NCBI GenBank assembly: GCA_963712825.1
Contig: CAVQJP010000023.1
Location: forward strand, 124,001 to 188,000
DNA length: 64,000 nt
Direction of reading: 5' to 3'
Origin: AP-15 sp963712825
Lineage (GTDB): Bacteria; Pseudomonadota; Alphaproteobacteria; ATCC43930; CGMCC-115725
The position numbers were made by a program, and so were the translations under genes. The notes under the pieces were generated by a model. That model did no database searches and was not told the DNA's origin. It worked only from the letters and a program-made list of their open reading frames with translations. Each line of letters begins with the position of its first letter. Within the stretch, counting starts at the first letter, position 1. Shown here piece after piece: positions 44,168-51,765 of the stretch.

Positions 44168-45376
44168 TCATTCGGCTCGCGACAACCCTTCGCCCCGGGT
44201 TCTGAGGCGGTTCCACAGATATGCGAGCGGCCATGTCGCGCCGATCGCCGCCTGAACGCCAAACGCGGCGATCCAGGCGGCCTCGCGCCCGCTGCCGCCG
44301 GCAAGATCGAGAACGAGCCCGAACAACATCGGCGTCACGGCGGACGCGCCAAATCCCGAAAGCGCCTGAACCGCCAAAAAGGTGCCGCGCCGCTCGGGTT
44401 CGCTCGCGGCGACAAGCCCGGCGTTGATCGCCCCGGCATCGGCGGTCGCCGCCGCGACGCAGAATATGGCGGCAATTGCGGCAGCTACCGGCGACCACGC
44501 GGCGACCGCCGCGAGGAGCAGCCCGGCGCCCGCCGAAACCGTCATTATGGCGGCGATGACCGACCGCCGGTCGTGTTTTGCCGTAAACTCGCTGAACGCG
44601 ACGATAAGCGGCGTTCCGCAAAGGTTGGCCACCGTCGCGACGAGCGTCGCATAGCCCGCAAGATCCGCGCGCCCCGCCCGAGCGGCGGCAAAAACGAGGA
44701 GCGCCACAAGCCAAGCACGGATCGCCGAGACCTCGCCGTTATGCAGCCCGTAAGCGCAAACAAAGAGGAGCGCGCGACGATTGCGGAGGATCGGACCGAG
44801 CGCCGGGAACCACCGAGAACCCTTCGCCGCAGCGCGCGGCAGCGGCGGCAGAGCTCCCCAGCCGACCGCCGCCGCTGCGAGCGGCCCGATGGCAAGGAGG
44901 GCAAAGCCGAGCCGCCAGCCGAGGGCATCGGCGAGAAGCCCCGAGAGGGCGTAGGAGAGGCTCACGCCGATTGTGAAGGTCGCGGTGTAGACGGCAACGG
45001 CGCGGGTCTGCCGATGGACCGGAACCGCGTCCGACAAAGCCCGCATCCCCGGCATGTGGGCGCCGCCAAACGCCGCCCCTTGCAGAAATCGCCACAGCAA
45101 GGCGCTCTCCGCGCTCCTCGCGAAAACGGCGAAACCAAGCGCAGCCGCGGCGCCGAACAACAGCGACACGACATAGATACGACGCGGGTCGATCTGGTCG
45201 GTCAGCACGCTCAAAACCGGAACCGCAACGATATAGCCGGCAAAATACACGCCGCTGATCAGCCCGGCCTCGCCGCTCGACAGCGACCACAGCCGTTGGA
45301 ACTGCGGCAAAAGAGCCGGGAAGGAGACAATACCGGCCATGCCGAGAGCCTGGCCCACAAAGACGGCGGCGATCAT
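44168..45376 (-). CDS. MFS permease
   Basis: About 402 residues with some twelve hydrophobic segments and the MFS loop DQIDPRRIYVVSLLFG between helices 2 and 3. Start is uncertain: ATG 45376 follows GGGGG directly, and the frame is open to 45499 without a better start. Substrate unknown. It precedes the glycan cluster on the same strand, but 212 bases separate them, so export of the cluster product is only a possibility. Confidence 0.78.
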   Translation of the reverse strand: MIAAVFVGQALGMAGIVSFPALLPQFQRLWSLSSGEAGLISGVYFAGYIVAVPVLSVLTDQIDPRRIYVVSLLFGAAAALGFAVFARSAESALLWRFLQGAAFGGAHMPGMRALSDAVPVHRQTRAVAVYTATFTIGVSLSYALSGLLADALGWRLGFALLAIGPLAAAAVGWGALPPLPRAAAKGSRWFPALGPILRNRRALLFVCAYGLHNGEVSAIRAWLVALLVFAAARAGRADLAGYATLVATVANLCGTPLIVAFSEFTAKHDRRSVIAAIMTVSAGAGLLLAAVAAWSPVAAAIAAIFCVAAATADAGAINAGLVAASEPERRGTFLAVQALSGFGASAVTPMLFGLVLDLAGGSGREAAWIAAFGVQAAIGATWPLAYLWNRLRTRGEGLSRAE

Positions 45377-46202
45377 CCCCCGGTCGACAGCGAAACGCGA
45401 AATCGCGTCATTCGGATGCGCGCTCCATCGCTGCCGGGTCGCTCGGCATCGGGCTGGCGCATGGCTTGGCCTGCGCGCAGGCACCGACGCAGGATACACC
45501 CATGGCCGGGCTTACCCCGTGAGCCTGACACCGTCTGATGCTTTGGTTGATGGAGGTGACGCAGACCGAAATTGCGCCATAGGGCAGCCAACCCTTTGCC
45601 GGCAACACGCAATCCGACAGGTTCAGGGCCTGGCTCCGCTCCGCCAGTGGTACGAAGCAGAGATATGGTCCCCAATGATAATTCGTTTTCCGTCACCCCG
45701 CGCAAGCGGGGGCCCAGGGCCGCCGGCGCAGTGGTTGGCCGCCCTGGGTTCCCGCTTTCGCGGGAATGACGATAACGGAATTGAGGTGCCATCCGTCAGA
45801 ATCGCACCGCTAGTGCTCGGATGCATTCGAGTGAGTCAAACTCGTGGCCCCTTTTTGCTTTCCGGGCGAGGCCGGGACCCATTTCCGCCATGGGCACCGG
45901 CGTTCGCCGGCGTGGTCGGATTTTCTTCAGCATGCGTCGGTACACGAGGGCTCAGGCTGAGGTAGATGATTTAGCCAATTGTCGGCGGAGGCCTCGGCCA
46001 GGCCATTTACGAGCCGTTCACGCGCGCTTTGTTGTGAATGCCCGGCAAGGCTTGTCCGCGATCCGCGGGGGCGCCGACCCGGTGGGCCGGACAACACGAT
46101 TGGACTGAAACTGAACGATAAAAGCGCGTCTGGCACGCTGCCGTCGCCGGTCGGCGACGATAGCGCGCGGGTTTGTCGCTGCCGGTCAGCATCGGCGGCC
46201 GA
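45377..46202. repeat. Repeat-rich non-coding region
   Basis: About 825 bases with no supportable gene. Main element: a large palindrome at 45692-45770, GTCACCCCGCGCAAGCGGGG to CCCGCTTTCGCGGGAATGAC, with inner arms CCCAGGG...CCCTGGG; this is a widespread alphaproteobacterial intergenic repeat. Also a diverged GGCCGGGCTTACCCC unit near 45495 and a GGCCGGGACCCAT unit near 45870, related to the repeats at 16226 and 56813. The rest holds nothing recognisable. Confidence 0.6.
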
Positions 46203-46556
46203 TCACTCGCGGTGGTGCCGCGAGGCGTGGCTTTCGCCGTGCTGCCGCGCTTCGGCGGTTTCGCGGCCGATCAGCTTGCTGAACAGGCTTTTCCCGCCGC
46301 CCGTCAAATGCTCCTGGTACAGCAACGCCAGACCCGCTTCGTCGAACTTTTCGAAAAAGTCGTCCCAGGAAATCTCCTCGAGACTGTCGTCATTGGCGTT
46401 GGGCGCATCGGGAAAAATCAGCCGGATAATTCCCGGGTCCTTGCCGCGGTGGGTCGCCTTGACCGCCGCGGGCTTGCCGCCGCGCAACTCCGCCCATTTG
46501 CGGATATGGTCATGATCGGTCGTGATTTGGGCCTCGGCCGTCTTGTGCGTAGGCAT
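46203..46556 (-). CDS. Small conserved hypothetical protein (117 aa)
   Basis: A short soluble protein with HDHIRKWAELRGGKPAAVK near the N-terminus and DAPNANDDSLEEISWDDFFEKFDEAGLALLYQE in the middle. Similar small proteins are often labelled, without basis, as glucan-branching enzymes; no catalytic domain is present. Ribosome-binding site GGAGG is five bases before ATG 46556. Its start lies 47 bases inside the end of the upstream gene. Confidence 0.7.
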   Translation of the reverse strand: MPTHKTAEAQITTDHDHIRKWAELRGGKPAAVKATHRGKDPGIIRLIFPDAPNANDDSLEEISWDDFFEKFDEAGLALLYQEHLTGGGKSLFSKLIGRETAEARQHGESHASRHHRE

Positions 46557-47556
46557 CGCCGCCTCCGTTGTTGAATGCCGTCACAGCCTCAACAGAGCCG
46601 CGGAAGATGACGTTCCGGGTGCGCTGGAGCGCCGCCCTCATCAGCGCCGCAGCCAGCTGCTGGATAACCGGCTGCCAGACGCCCGGCTGCGCCTGCCGGA
46701 ATATCCGCATCGTCGGGTACCATGGGCTGTTGCTGCGGCGGCGCATCCAGCGCCAGTCGGCATCGGCGTCGAGCAGCATCCAGACCGGCCGGCCGAGCGC
46801 GCCCGCAAGGTGCGCCGCCATCGTGTCGACGCTGACCACGAGGTCGAGATCGCAAATCAGCGCCGCCGTCTCGGCGATCGGGGCGTCCTCGGGAAGCGCC
46901 GCCGCAAACGCCCGCGCGAGCGGGCGGGCGGCGGCGGCATCGCGCGCCAGGCCGAGCTGGAGCCCGACGAGATCGAGCGGCAGCCCGGTCAGCGGCAGCA
47001 GCAATGCCGGCGGCAGCGAGCGCTCGCCCCGCCAGTCGCCCGCCGCCCAGACGAGCCCGACCCGCAGACGCTCCGAGCCGGCTCGGAGCCGGGGCGCGCG
47101 CGCCGTGAGGGGGGTGGGCGGCGCCAAATAGGGGACGGGTCCGGGCAGGTCGGCGAGCGTCACGCGCAGGGCATGCGCCAACTCCATCGACTCGATCGCG
47201 ACCTCGCAGCGCGGCAATGCGGCCCCGAGCGGGTAAAAAGCCGCCGCATCGGATACGGAGCGCAGCAGGGGCAGCAGCGATTCCTGCGCCTCGACGGTTA
47301 CACTGCGCGCGACAGCGGCGAGCCGCGGGACAAAACGAACAAATTGCAATGTGTCGCCAAGCCCGTGCCAGCAGCGCACCAGCACATCCCGGCCGGCGAG
47401 CGGCGTGCCGTCCCAGACCCAGCGAAGATGGTGCGGCAGGTCGGCGCAGGATTGTCCCGCCCGCTCGCGCAACACCTTGTCGCTGATGTCCCAGGCGCGC
47501 GCGAACGCACCCTCGAGCATCGCGTCCTTCCACTCGTCCGGCCGGTCTTCAGGCAT
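46510..47556 (-). CDS. Glycosyltransferase family 9-like (heptosyltransferase-like) protein
   Basis: 348 residues. It resembles the ADP-heptose:LPS heptosyltransferase-type domain that often follows TPR proteins: VLVRCWHGLGDTLQFVRFVP, LRVGLVWAAGDWRGERSLP, and the donor-site blocks CDLDLVVSVDTMAAHLAGAL and GRPVWMLLDADADWRWM. ATG 47556 is the best start. The last 47 bases overlap the next gene in another frame. Its acceptor is unknown. Confidence 0.7.
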   Translation of the reverse strand: MPEDRPDEWKDAMLEGAFARAWDISDKVLRERAGQSCADLPHHLRWVWDGTPLAGRDVLVRCWHGLGDTLQFVRFVPRLAAVARSVTVEAQESLLPLLRSVSDAAAFYPLGAALPRCEVAIESMELAHALRVTLADLPGPVPYLAPPTPLTARAPRLRAGSERLRVGLVWAAGDWRGERSLPPALLLPLTGLPLDLVGLQLGLARDAAAARPLARAFAAALPEDAPIAETAALICDLDLVVSVDTMAAHLAGALGRPVWMLLDADADWRWMRRRSNSPWYPTMRIFRQAQPGVWQPVIQQLAAALMRAALQRTRNVIFRGSVEAVTAFNNGGGDAYAQDGRGPNHDRS

Positions 47557-47780
47557 CGCGCAGTCAACACGGCGCGGAGGAGTCGCGATCCGGCCGCGAC
47601 GGTCGCAAACGCTTGTCTCGTTTGTCGGCGGAACGCGGTCGGCTGGAAGCAACACGAGGTATCAGGGTCAGCAGGCCCGGCAGCCCGGCAGCAACCGGCG
47701 CCCAAGCGATCGGGTCGGTTGTTGGCGTCGGCTGACCCGAAATCCGGCAGTCGGCGATTGCTATGTGCGATAATAACAAA

Positions 47781-47809
47781 TTGACAAATCAGGATTGATC
47801 TGCTACATG
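47781..47809 (+). promoter_or_regulatory. Candidate promoter upstream of tandem repeats
   Basis: TTGACA (47781-47786), 17 bases, then TACATG (47804-47809), in an AT-rich patch. It points towards the gene at 48191, about 380 bases downstream. A second possible -10, TATAAT, occurs at 48120-48125, much closer to that gene. Confidence 0.35.
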
Positions 47810-47825
47810 TGATTAATAGAGCAAC

Positions 47826-47865
47826 GATCGTCGTTTCCGCGCCTTGATCGTCGGTGCCGCGCCTT
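47826..47865. repeat. Two tandem 20-bp repeats
   Basis: GATCGTCGTTTCCGCGCCTT is followed at once by GATCGTCGGTGCCGCGCCTT (18 of 20 identical), 17 bases downstream of a candidate promoter. Direct repeats spaced two helical turns apart could bind a regulator. Otherwise 47557-48190 holds no supportable gene. Confidence 0.45.
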
Positions 47866-48190
47866 AACGACGGGGCGAAGCCGGTATCGCCGAAGCGCCG
47901 CTTTGGCGCCCATTGATCAGAAGCTGACTATTCGCCTCGAACACCCTGTCCGTGGACGGGACCCGCCAACGGGCCTCTGCCGAGCGCGGCCCCAACAAAC
48001 ATTACCCGCACAAAACCGCAACGTTGCGACCACGGTGCTGGACGACGGCCCCGCCGTATCAGGCGCGCGCCCGCGCGTTTAGGACTCGCGGCTTGGCAAG
48101 CGCCGCCATCAGCCAAGTTTATAATTTGCAAACTATCTACCAATACCTTCATCGAATTGATGAGGGCGATTTGATTCAGGCCGGAGCAAA

Positions 48191-49009
48191 TTGTTGGATT
48201 TACCGGCCAAGGACGAACACATTATTGCTTCTTTCGAGAATAAATGCCGACGAGAACTAAGGAAGATCGGTGTATCGATACTCAAACAGTCCGATTTTGC
48301 CGTCTACAGCACCATTCGTCGCACCCATGGCTGTGGTAATTTGAACCAGGCATTTGATCCGCAGCATGTCGATATCGGAGAAGGCGATTTTTGGCTGCTC
48401 GCCGCGAACCGCTCGGGAGAGGCCGTCGCCACCTTTTGCCTGCGCCGGTTCGCAGTCCGCGATTTTTACGAACTGATCCGCTCGTTGTCGCTGTGGTCTT
48501 CCAACCGGCGCCAGCCTCCCGACCCGCGCTATGTCGTTGAATGCCGGATCCCGCCGTTTGGCGGCGAGGTCGTGCACGGCGGCGGGTTGTGGGTGCGCGA
48601 CGACTATCGCGGCTTCTCGCGGCTGGCAGCGGCGATGCCGCGGCTGGCGCGCGCCGTCGCCCTGCAAGACCGCCCATTCGACCACGACAGTGCTATGATC
48701 CGCAACAACCCTGAAGAGTTGGCCGGGGTCGCCGAGCGCAAGGCGATCTACATGGGGCGGCGGGTTTACGGGTTTGCCCGCGTGCACCGTTTTGTCGAGG
48801 GCTGGTTTCCGCCGGAGGGGCGCGATGCCGTCATGCATCTGTGTCACGCGACCAGGGCGGAGGCAATGGCGTCGCTCTGCGCCCCAGCTGCGGTCAGCCG
48901 CGGCTTACGGCCGTCCGAGCTCCGGAAGCCGCCGCTCGTTGATCAGCACGACCAGCCGGTCCACGCGCCGGCCGTCCTGAGCCAGCGGCAGCAGCAGGCG
49001 GGCGTATGA
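48191..49009 (+). CDS. Unknown protein, possibly GNAT-like
   Basis: About 272 residues; the last 35 overlap the convergent PAS gene and may not be conserved. Visible blocks: ELRKIGVSILKQSDFAVYST, DFWLLAANRSGEAVATFCLR, GGGLWVRDDYRGFSRLAAAM and AIYMGRRVYGFARVHRF. The alternating strand/helix pattern and the WVRDDYRG element suggest an acyltransferase-like (GNAT) fold, but I do not recognise a family. Start is a TTG (48191 or 48194) with GGAG upstream. A TATAAT box lies 66 bases before it. Confidence 0.55.
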   Translation: MLDLPAKDEHIIASFENKCRRELRKIGVSILKQSDFAVYSTIRRTHGCGNLNQAFDPQHVDIGEGDFWLLAANRSGEAVATFCLRRFAVRDFYELIRSLSLWSSNRRQPPDPRYVVECRIPPFGGEVVHGGGLWVRDDYRGFSRLAAAMPRLARAVALQDRPFDHDSAMIRNNPEELAGVAERKAIYMGRRVYGFARVHRFVEGWFPPEGRDAVMHLCHATRAEAMASLCAPAAVSRGLRPSELRKPPLVDQHDQPVHAPAVLSQRQQQAGV

Positions 49010-49888
49010 ATAGGCGAGGTTCTTTTCGACGAGGCTGATCAGATGGTAGCGCGGTATGCCGGCGGCGACGACCTTGCGGTAATCCTCGATGGCTTCGTCC
49101 CGCATCAATCCGGCCGGCATCTCGCCCAGCGCGCGGTTGGCGTATCCGCCGCCGTATGAGTTCACCGCTCCCCACAGGCGAAAGCGATACCCGGCCGGGT
49201 TCGAGCCCGACGTGTCGACAATGTGCGCCCGCCCACGGGCGACATTGAGCAGCTCCAGCGAGTTGAGCGACTGGTCCGAAGGCAGCCGCCGTCCGTTGCG
49301 GGCATTCCCCCAAAAGCTCAGCAGCTGGCCGAGCCATCCGTCTTCGGCCGAGATCGCCGCGAGCGGGCGAGCCAATCTGGCCGAGCGATCGTTTGCGCGC
49401 GAGCTCAGGCGCAGCCCGCGGGCGGCGGTGACCGCGGCGGCCGGGCGGCTGGGCGAGGGCTGGCCGCGACGGCGGCTCAAGCGCGGACCGAGCAGCCATT
49501 GCGGCCGGCGGGCATCGCGGGCGCGGTTCGCCGCTTCGTCCAGCCGCTTAAGACCGGCGCCGACATTGTCGAAAATCTCGCATCGGCCGGGACAAGCTTC
49601 GGTCCCGGGGCAGGCGAGGATCAGACGCCTCGCGGCATATGCCGAAATCTCGTATAAAGCGGCAATAGCCGCCAGCCGGCTTACTGCCGAGGGCTCGAAT
49701 GTAACCACCAGCACGTCGCTGATCGGCTCGACATGGACAAAGCCGAGATTTTTGATGGCATTGGCCAGAACCTGAGCCCGGCCGGCCTCGTCGCCGAGGC
49801 GCTGCGCCAATTCCTCGGGCTGCGCCGGCCACGCCTGGCCCAGCTCGTCGAATATGATGCCGGCGGTTTCCGATCGTGTCGGCGTCAC
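48905..49888 (-). CDS. PAS_5-type PAS-domain protein
   Basis: 327 residues. The C-terminal 130 residues (LPSDQSLNSLELLNVARGRA, YRFRLWGAVNSYGGGYANR, IPRYHLISLVEKNLAYSYARLLLPLA) match the alphaproteobacterial PAS_5 domain, usually of unknown signalling role. The N-terminal part (about 1-110) looks like a separate small domain (IIFDELGQAWPAQPEELAQRL). GTG 49888 is taken as start; CAGGGGAG lies about 10 bases upstream. Overlaps the 3' end of the convergent gene by 105 bases. Confidence 0.7.
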   Translation of the reverse strand: MTPTRSETAGIIFDELGQAWPAQPEELAQRLGDEAGRAQVLANAIKNLGFVHVEPISDVLVVTFEPSAVSRLAAIAALYEISAYAARRLILACPGTEACPGRCEIFDNVGAGLKRLDEAANRARDARRPQWLLGPRLSRRRGQPSPSRPAAAVTAARGLRLSSRANDRSARLARPLAAISAEDGWLGQLLSFWGNARNGRRLPSDQSLNSLELLNVARGRAHIVDTSGSNPAGYRFRLWGAVNSYGGGYANRALGEMPAGLMRDEAIEDYRKVVAAGIPRYHLISLVEKNLAYSYARLLLPLAQDGRRVDRLVVLINERRLPELGRP

Positions 49889-50058
49889 GCTCCCGGCGCT
49901 CCCCTGACCGCCTCCGAACAGGCAAAGACCCTTGCCGGCAGGGCTCGACCGCACCAGCAAGGGCGTCCTTGATTGGACGCGCCATGCTAGGGGAGCGCTG
50001 CCCAAAAAATGGCAGGCTCCAGTCCAAACCCCGTCTGACTTGCGTCATGGGGCGGCGT

Positions 50059-51123
50059 CTATTCCGGCTCGGTGAACTCGAGCTTTTCGGAGAGGCCGTA
50101 GCCCTCGGCCAATTGCTGCAATTTGAACCAGGTCGCGGCCTCGACCTCTATGCCGTTTTTGCTGCGGTCCTGCTGGCGCCGGTATTCGATCTCGCCGGGA
50201 TAGAGGACGCCGCTCGAACCCTCGGAGGGCGGGGTCGCCTTCAGATAGGCGGCGAACTCGCCGACATCCTTTTTGAATTCGGCGAGCGGGCGGAACGCGG
50301 CGACGTTGAAGACCGCCATAAAGCAGCCGTCATTGTGCCGCCCGGTCGGCTCGACGCCAAAGCCGAGCCCGGTCAGCAGCCCGCACAGAATCTCGACCAT
50401 GACGGCAAGCCCGGTGCCCTTGTAGCCGCCCTCGGGGCCGCCGAGCGGCAGCAGCGCTCCGCCCTGGCGCAACTGGCGCGGGTCGTTGGTCGGGCGGCCG
50501 TCGCTGCCGATGACCCAGCCGTCAGGCACCGCCTCGTTGCGGGCGACGGCGAGCGCGATCTTACCGGCGGCGGCAGCCGAGGTCGCCATGTCGAGATAGA
50601 GCGGGGCGTCGAGATCGGACGGGATCGCGATCGAGATCGGGTTGGTGCCGAGCCTGGCCTCGCGTCCGCCAAACGGCGCCACCGCTTTTGGCGAGCGCCC
50701 GGAATTGGCGGTGCAGAGACCGATCATGCCGGCCTCCGCCGCCATCTGGGTATAGCTGGAGAGGCGCCCGATATGGCCCTGGCGAAACACCGTCGCGGCG
50801 GCGACGTTGGCGGTCTTGGCCTTGTCGATGGTCAGCCGCATCGCCCTTTCGTTGGCGACATAGCCGAACCCCCAATGCCCGTCGACGACGGTCGTCGTCG
50901 GCGATTCCTGGACGATCGTCCATGGCGCGCCGGGAACGATGTGCCCGGCCTTGATCCGGTCGATGTAGGTCGGGATCTGGATGACGCCGTGCGAGTCATG
51001 GCCGACGAGGTTGGCGCCGACGATGTGGCGCATGACCAGCTCGGCTTCCGTCCGCGGCGTCCCCGCCGCCTCGAACAAGGCCTGGCCGATCTCGATCAGC
51101 CGCTCGGCCGGAATTCTCGGCAT
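50059..51123 (-). CDS. Malate/lactate (LDH2/YlbC-type) dehydrogenase
   Basis: 354 residues, NAD(P)-dependent oxidoreductase of the malate/L-lactate/ureidoglycolate dehydrogenase family. Family blocks: NLVGHDSHGVIQIPTYIDRI (catalytic His), GHIGRLSSYTQMAAEAGMIG, GTNPISIAIPS and GPEGGYKGTGLAVMVEIL. Substrate cannot be set among 2-hydroxy acids. ATG 51123 has GGAGG upstream. Stands alone. Confidence 0.87.
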   Translation of the reverse strand: MPRIPAERLIEIGQALFEAAGTPRTEAELVMRHIVGANLVGHDSHGVIQIPTYIDRIKAGHIVPGAPWTIVQESPTTTVVDGHWGFGYVANERAMRLTIDKAKTANVAAATVFRQGHIGRLSSYTQMAAEAGMIGLCTANSGRSPKAVAPFGGREARLGTNPISIAIPSDLDAPLYLDMATSAAAAGKIALAVARNEAVPDGWVIGSDGRPTNDPRQLRQGGALLPLGGPEGGYKGTGLAVMVEILCGLLTGLGFGVEPTGRHNDGCFMAVFNVAAFRPLAEFKKDVGEFAAYLKATPPSEGSSGVLYPGEIEYRRQQDRSKNGIEVEAATWFKLQQLAEGYGLSEKLEFTEPE

Positions 51124-51298
51124 CGTCTCCTCCTTCTTTTCGAACCGCAGTGACGGCGAACGCCGCTTGGCGGATTTTATATGCGATGCCGCCGGAGCAG
51201 TCGTCCGCGATCAGCCGCTCGGTCCGTCGATATCCTCATTCGCGTTCGGCGATCCGCGGCATAGTGTGGCTGCACGAGACGAGATGTCGGAGTTGGCG

Positions 51299-51688
51299 AT
51301 GATCGAGCGCTATGACGGCAGCTGCCATTGCGGGCGGGTGCGGTTTCGGGTGCGGGCCGATCTCGCGGACTTGCTCGAATGCAATTGCTCGGTGTGCACG
51401 AAGAAAGGGTTTTTGCACCTGATCGTGCCGCCGGAGCAATTCGAGCTGATTGCAGGCGGCGACGAGCTGGCGACCTATCAGTTCAACACCAATACCGCGC
51501 GACACACGTTTTGCCGGCATTGCGGGATGCACCCGTTCTATGTGCCGCGCTCAGACCCGGACAAGATCGACGTCAACGCCCGCTGTCTCGACGGGGTCGA
51601 CCCGGCGGCGCTGCGGCCGAGCCAATTTTTCGACGGGCGCAATTGGGAGGCGGCGCAAGAAGCGCGTCAGGCGGCCGAGCGGGGATGA
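51299..51688 (+). CDS. GFA-family zinc-binding protein
   Basis: 129 residues. Zinc ligands GSCHCGRVRF, ECNCSVCTKKGF and CRHCGMHPFY define the glutathione-dependent formaldehyde-activating enzyme-like (GFA/CENP-V) family. True formaldehyde activity is unproven for most members. ATG 51299 follows TCGGAG by six bases; ATG 51284 in the same frame is an alternative. Divergent from the dehydrogenase gene; no methylotrophy genes nearby. Confidence 0.85.
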   Translation: MIERYDGSCHCGRVRFRVRADLADLLECNCSVCTKKGFLHLIVPPEQFELIAGGDELATYQFNTNTARHTFCRHCGMHPFYVPRSDPDKIDVNARCLDGVDPAALRPSQFFDGRNWEAAQEARQAAERG

Positions 51689-51690
51689 TG

Positions 51691-51737
51691 CCCCTCACCC
51701 CGACCCTCTCCCGGCGAGCGGGGAGAGGGAGAACGGG
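51691..51737. repeat. REP-like element after the GFA gene
   Basis: Same unit as at 200-246: CCCCTCACCCCGACCCTC, hairpin CCCGGCGAGCGGGG, then AGAGGGAGAACGGG. It sits between convergent genes. Confidence 0.6.
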
Positions 51738-51765
51738 CGGCCGGGGGAAGCCCGCTCCGGCTTTG

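Noticed and set aside
47952..48260. A 102-codon frame overlapping the unknown gene at 48191
   Set aside because: No start signal; composition differs from neighbours, and it crosses the TATAAT and ribosome-binding region of the better supported gene.
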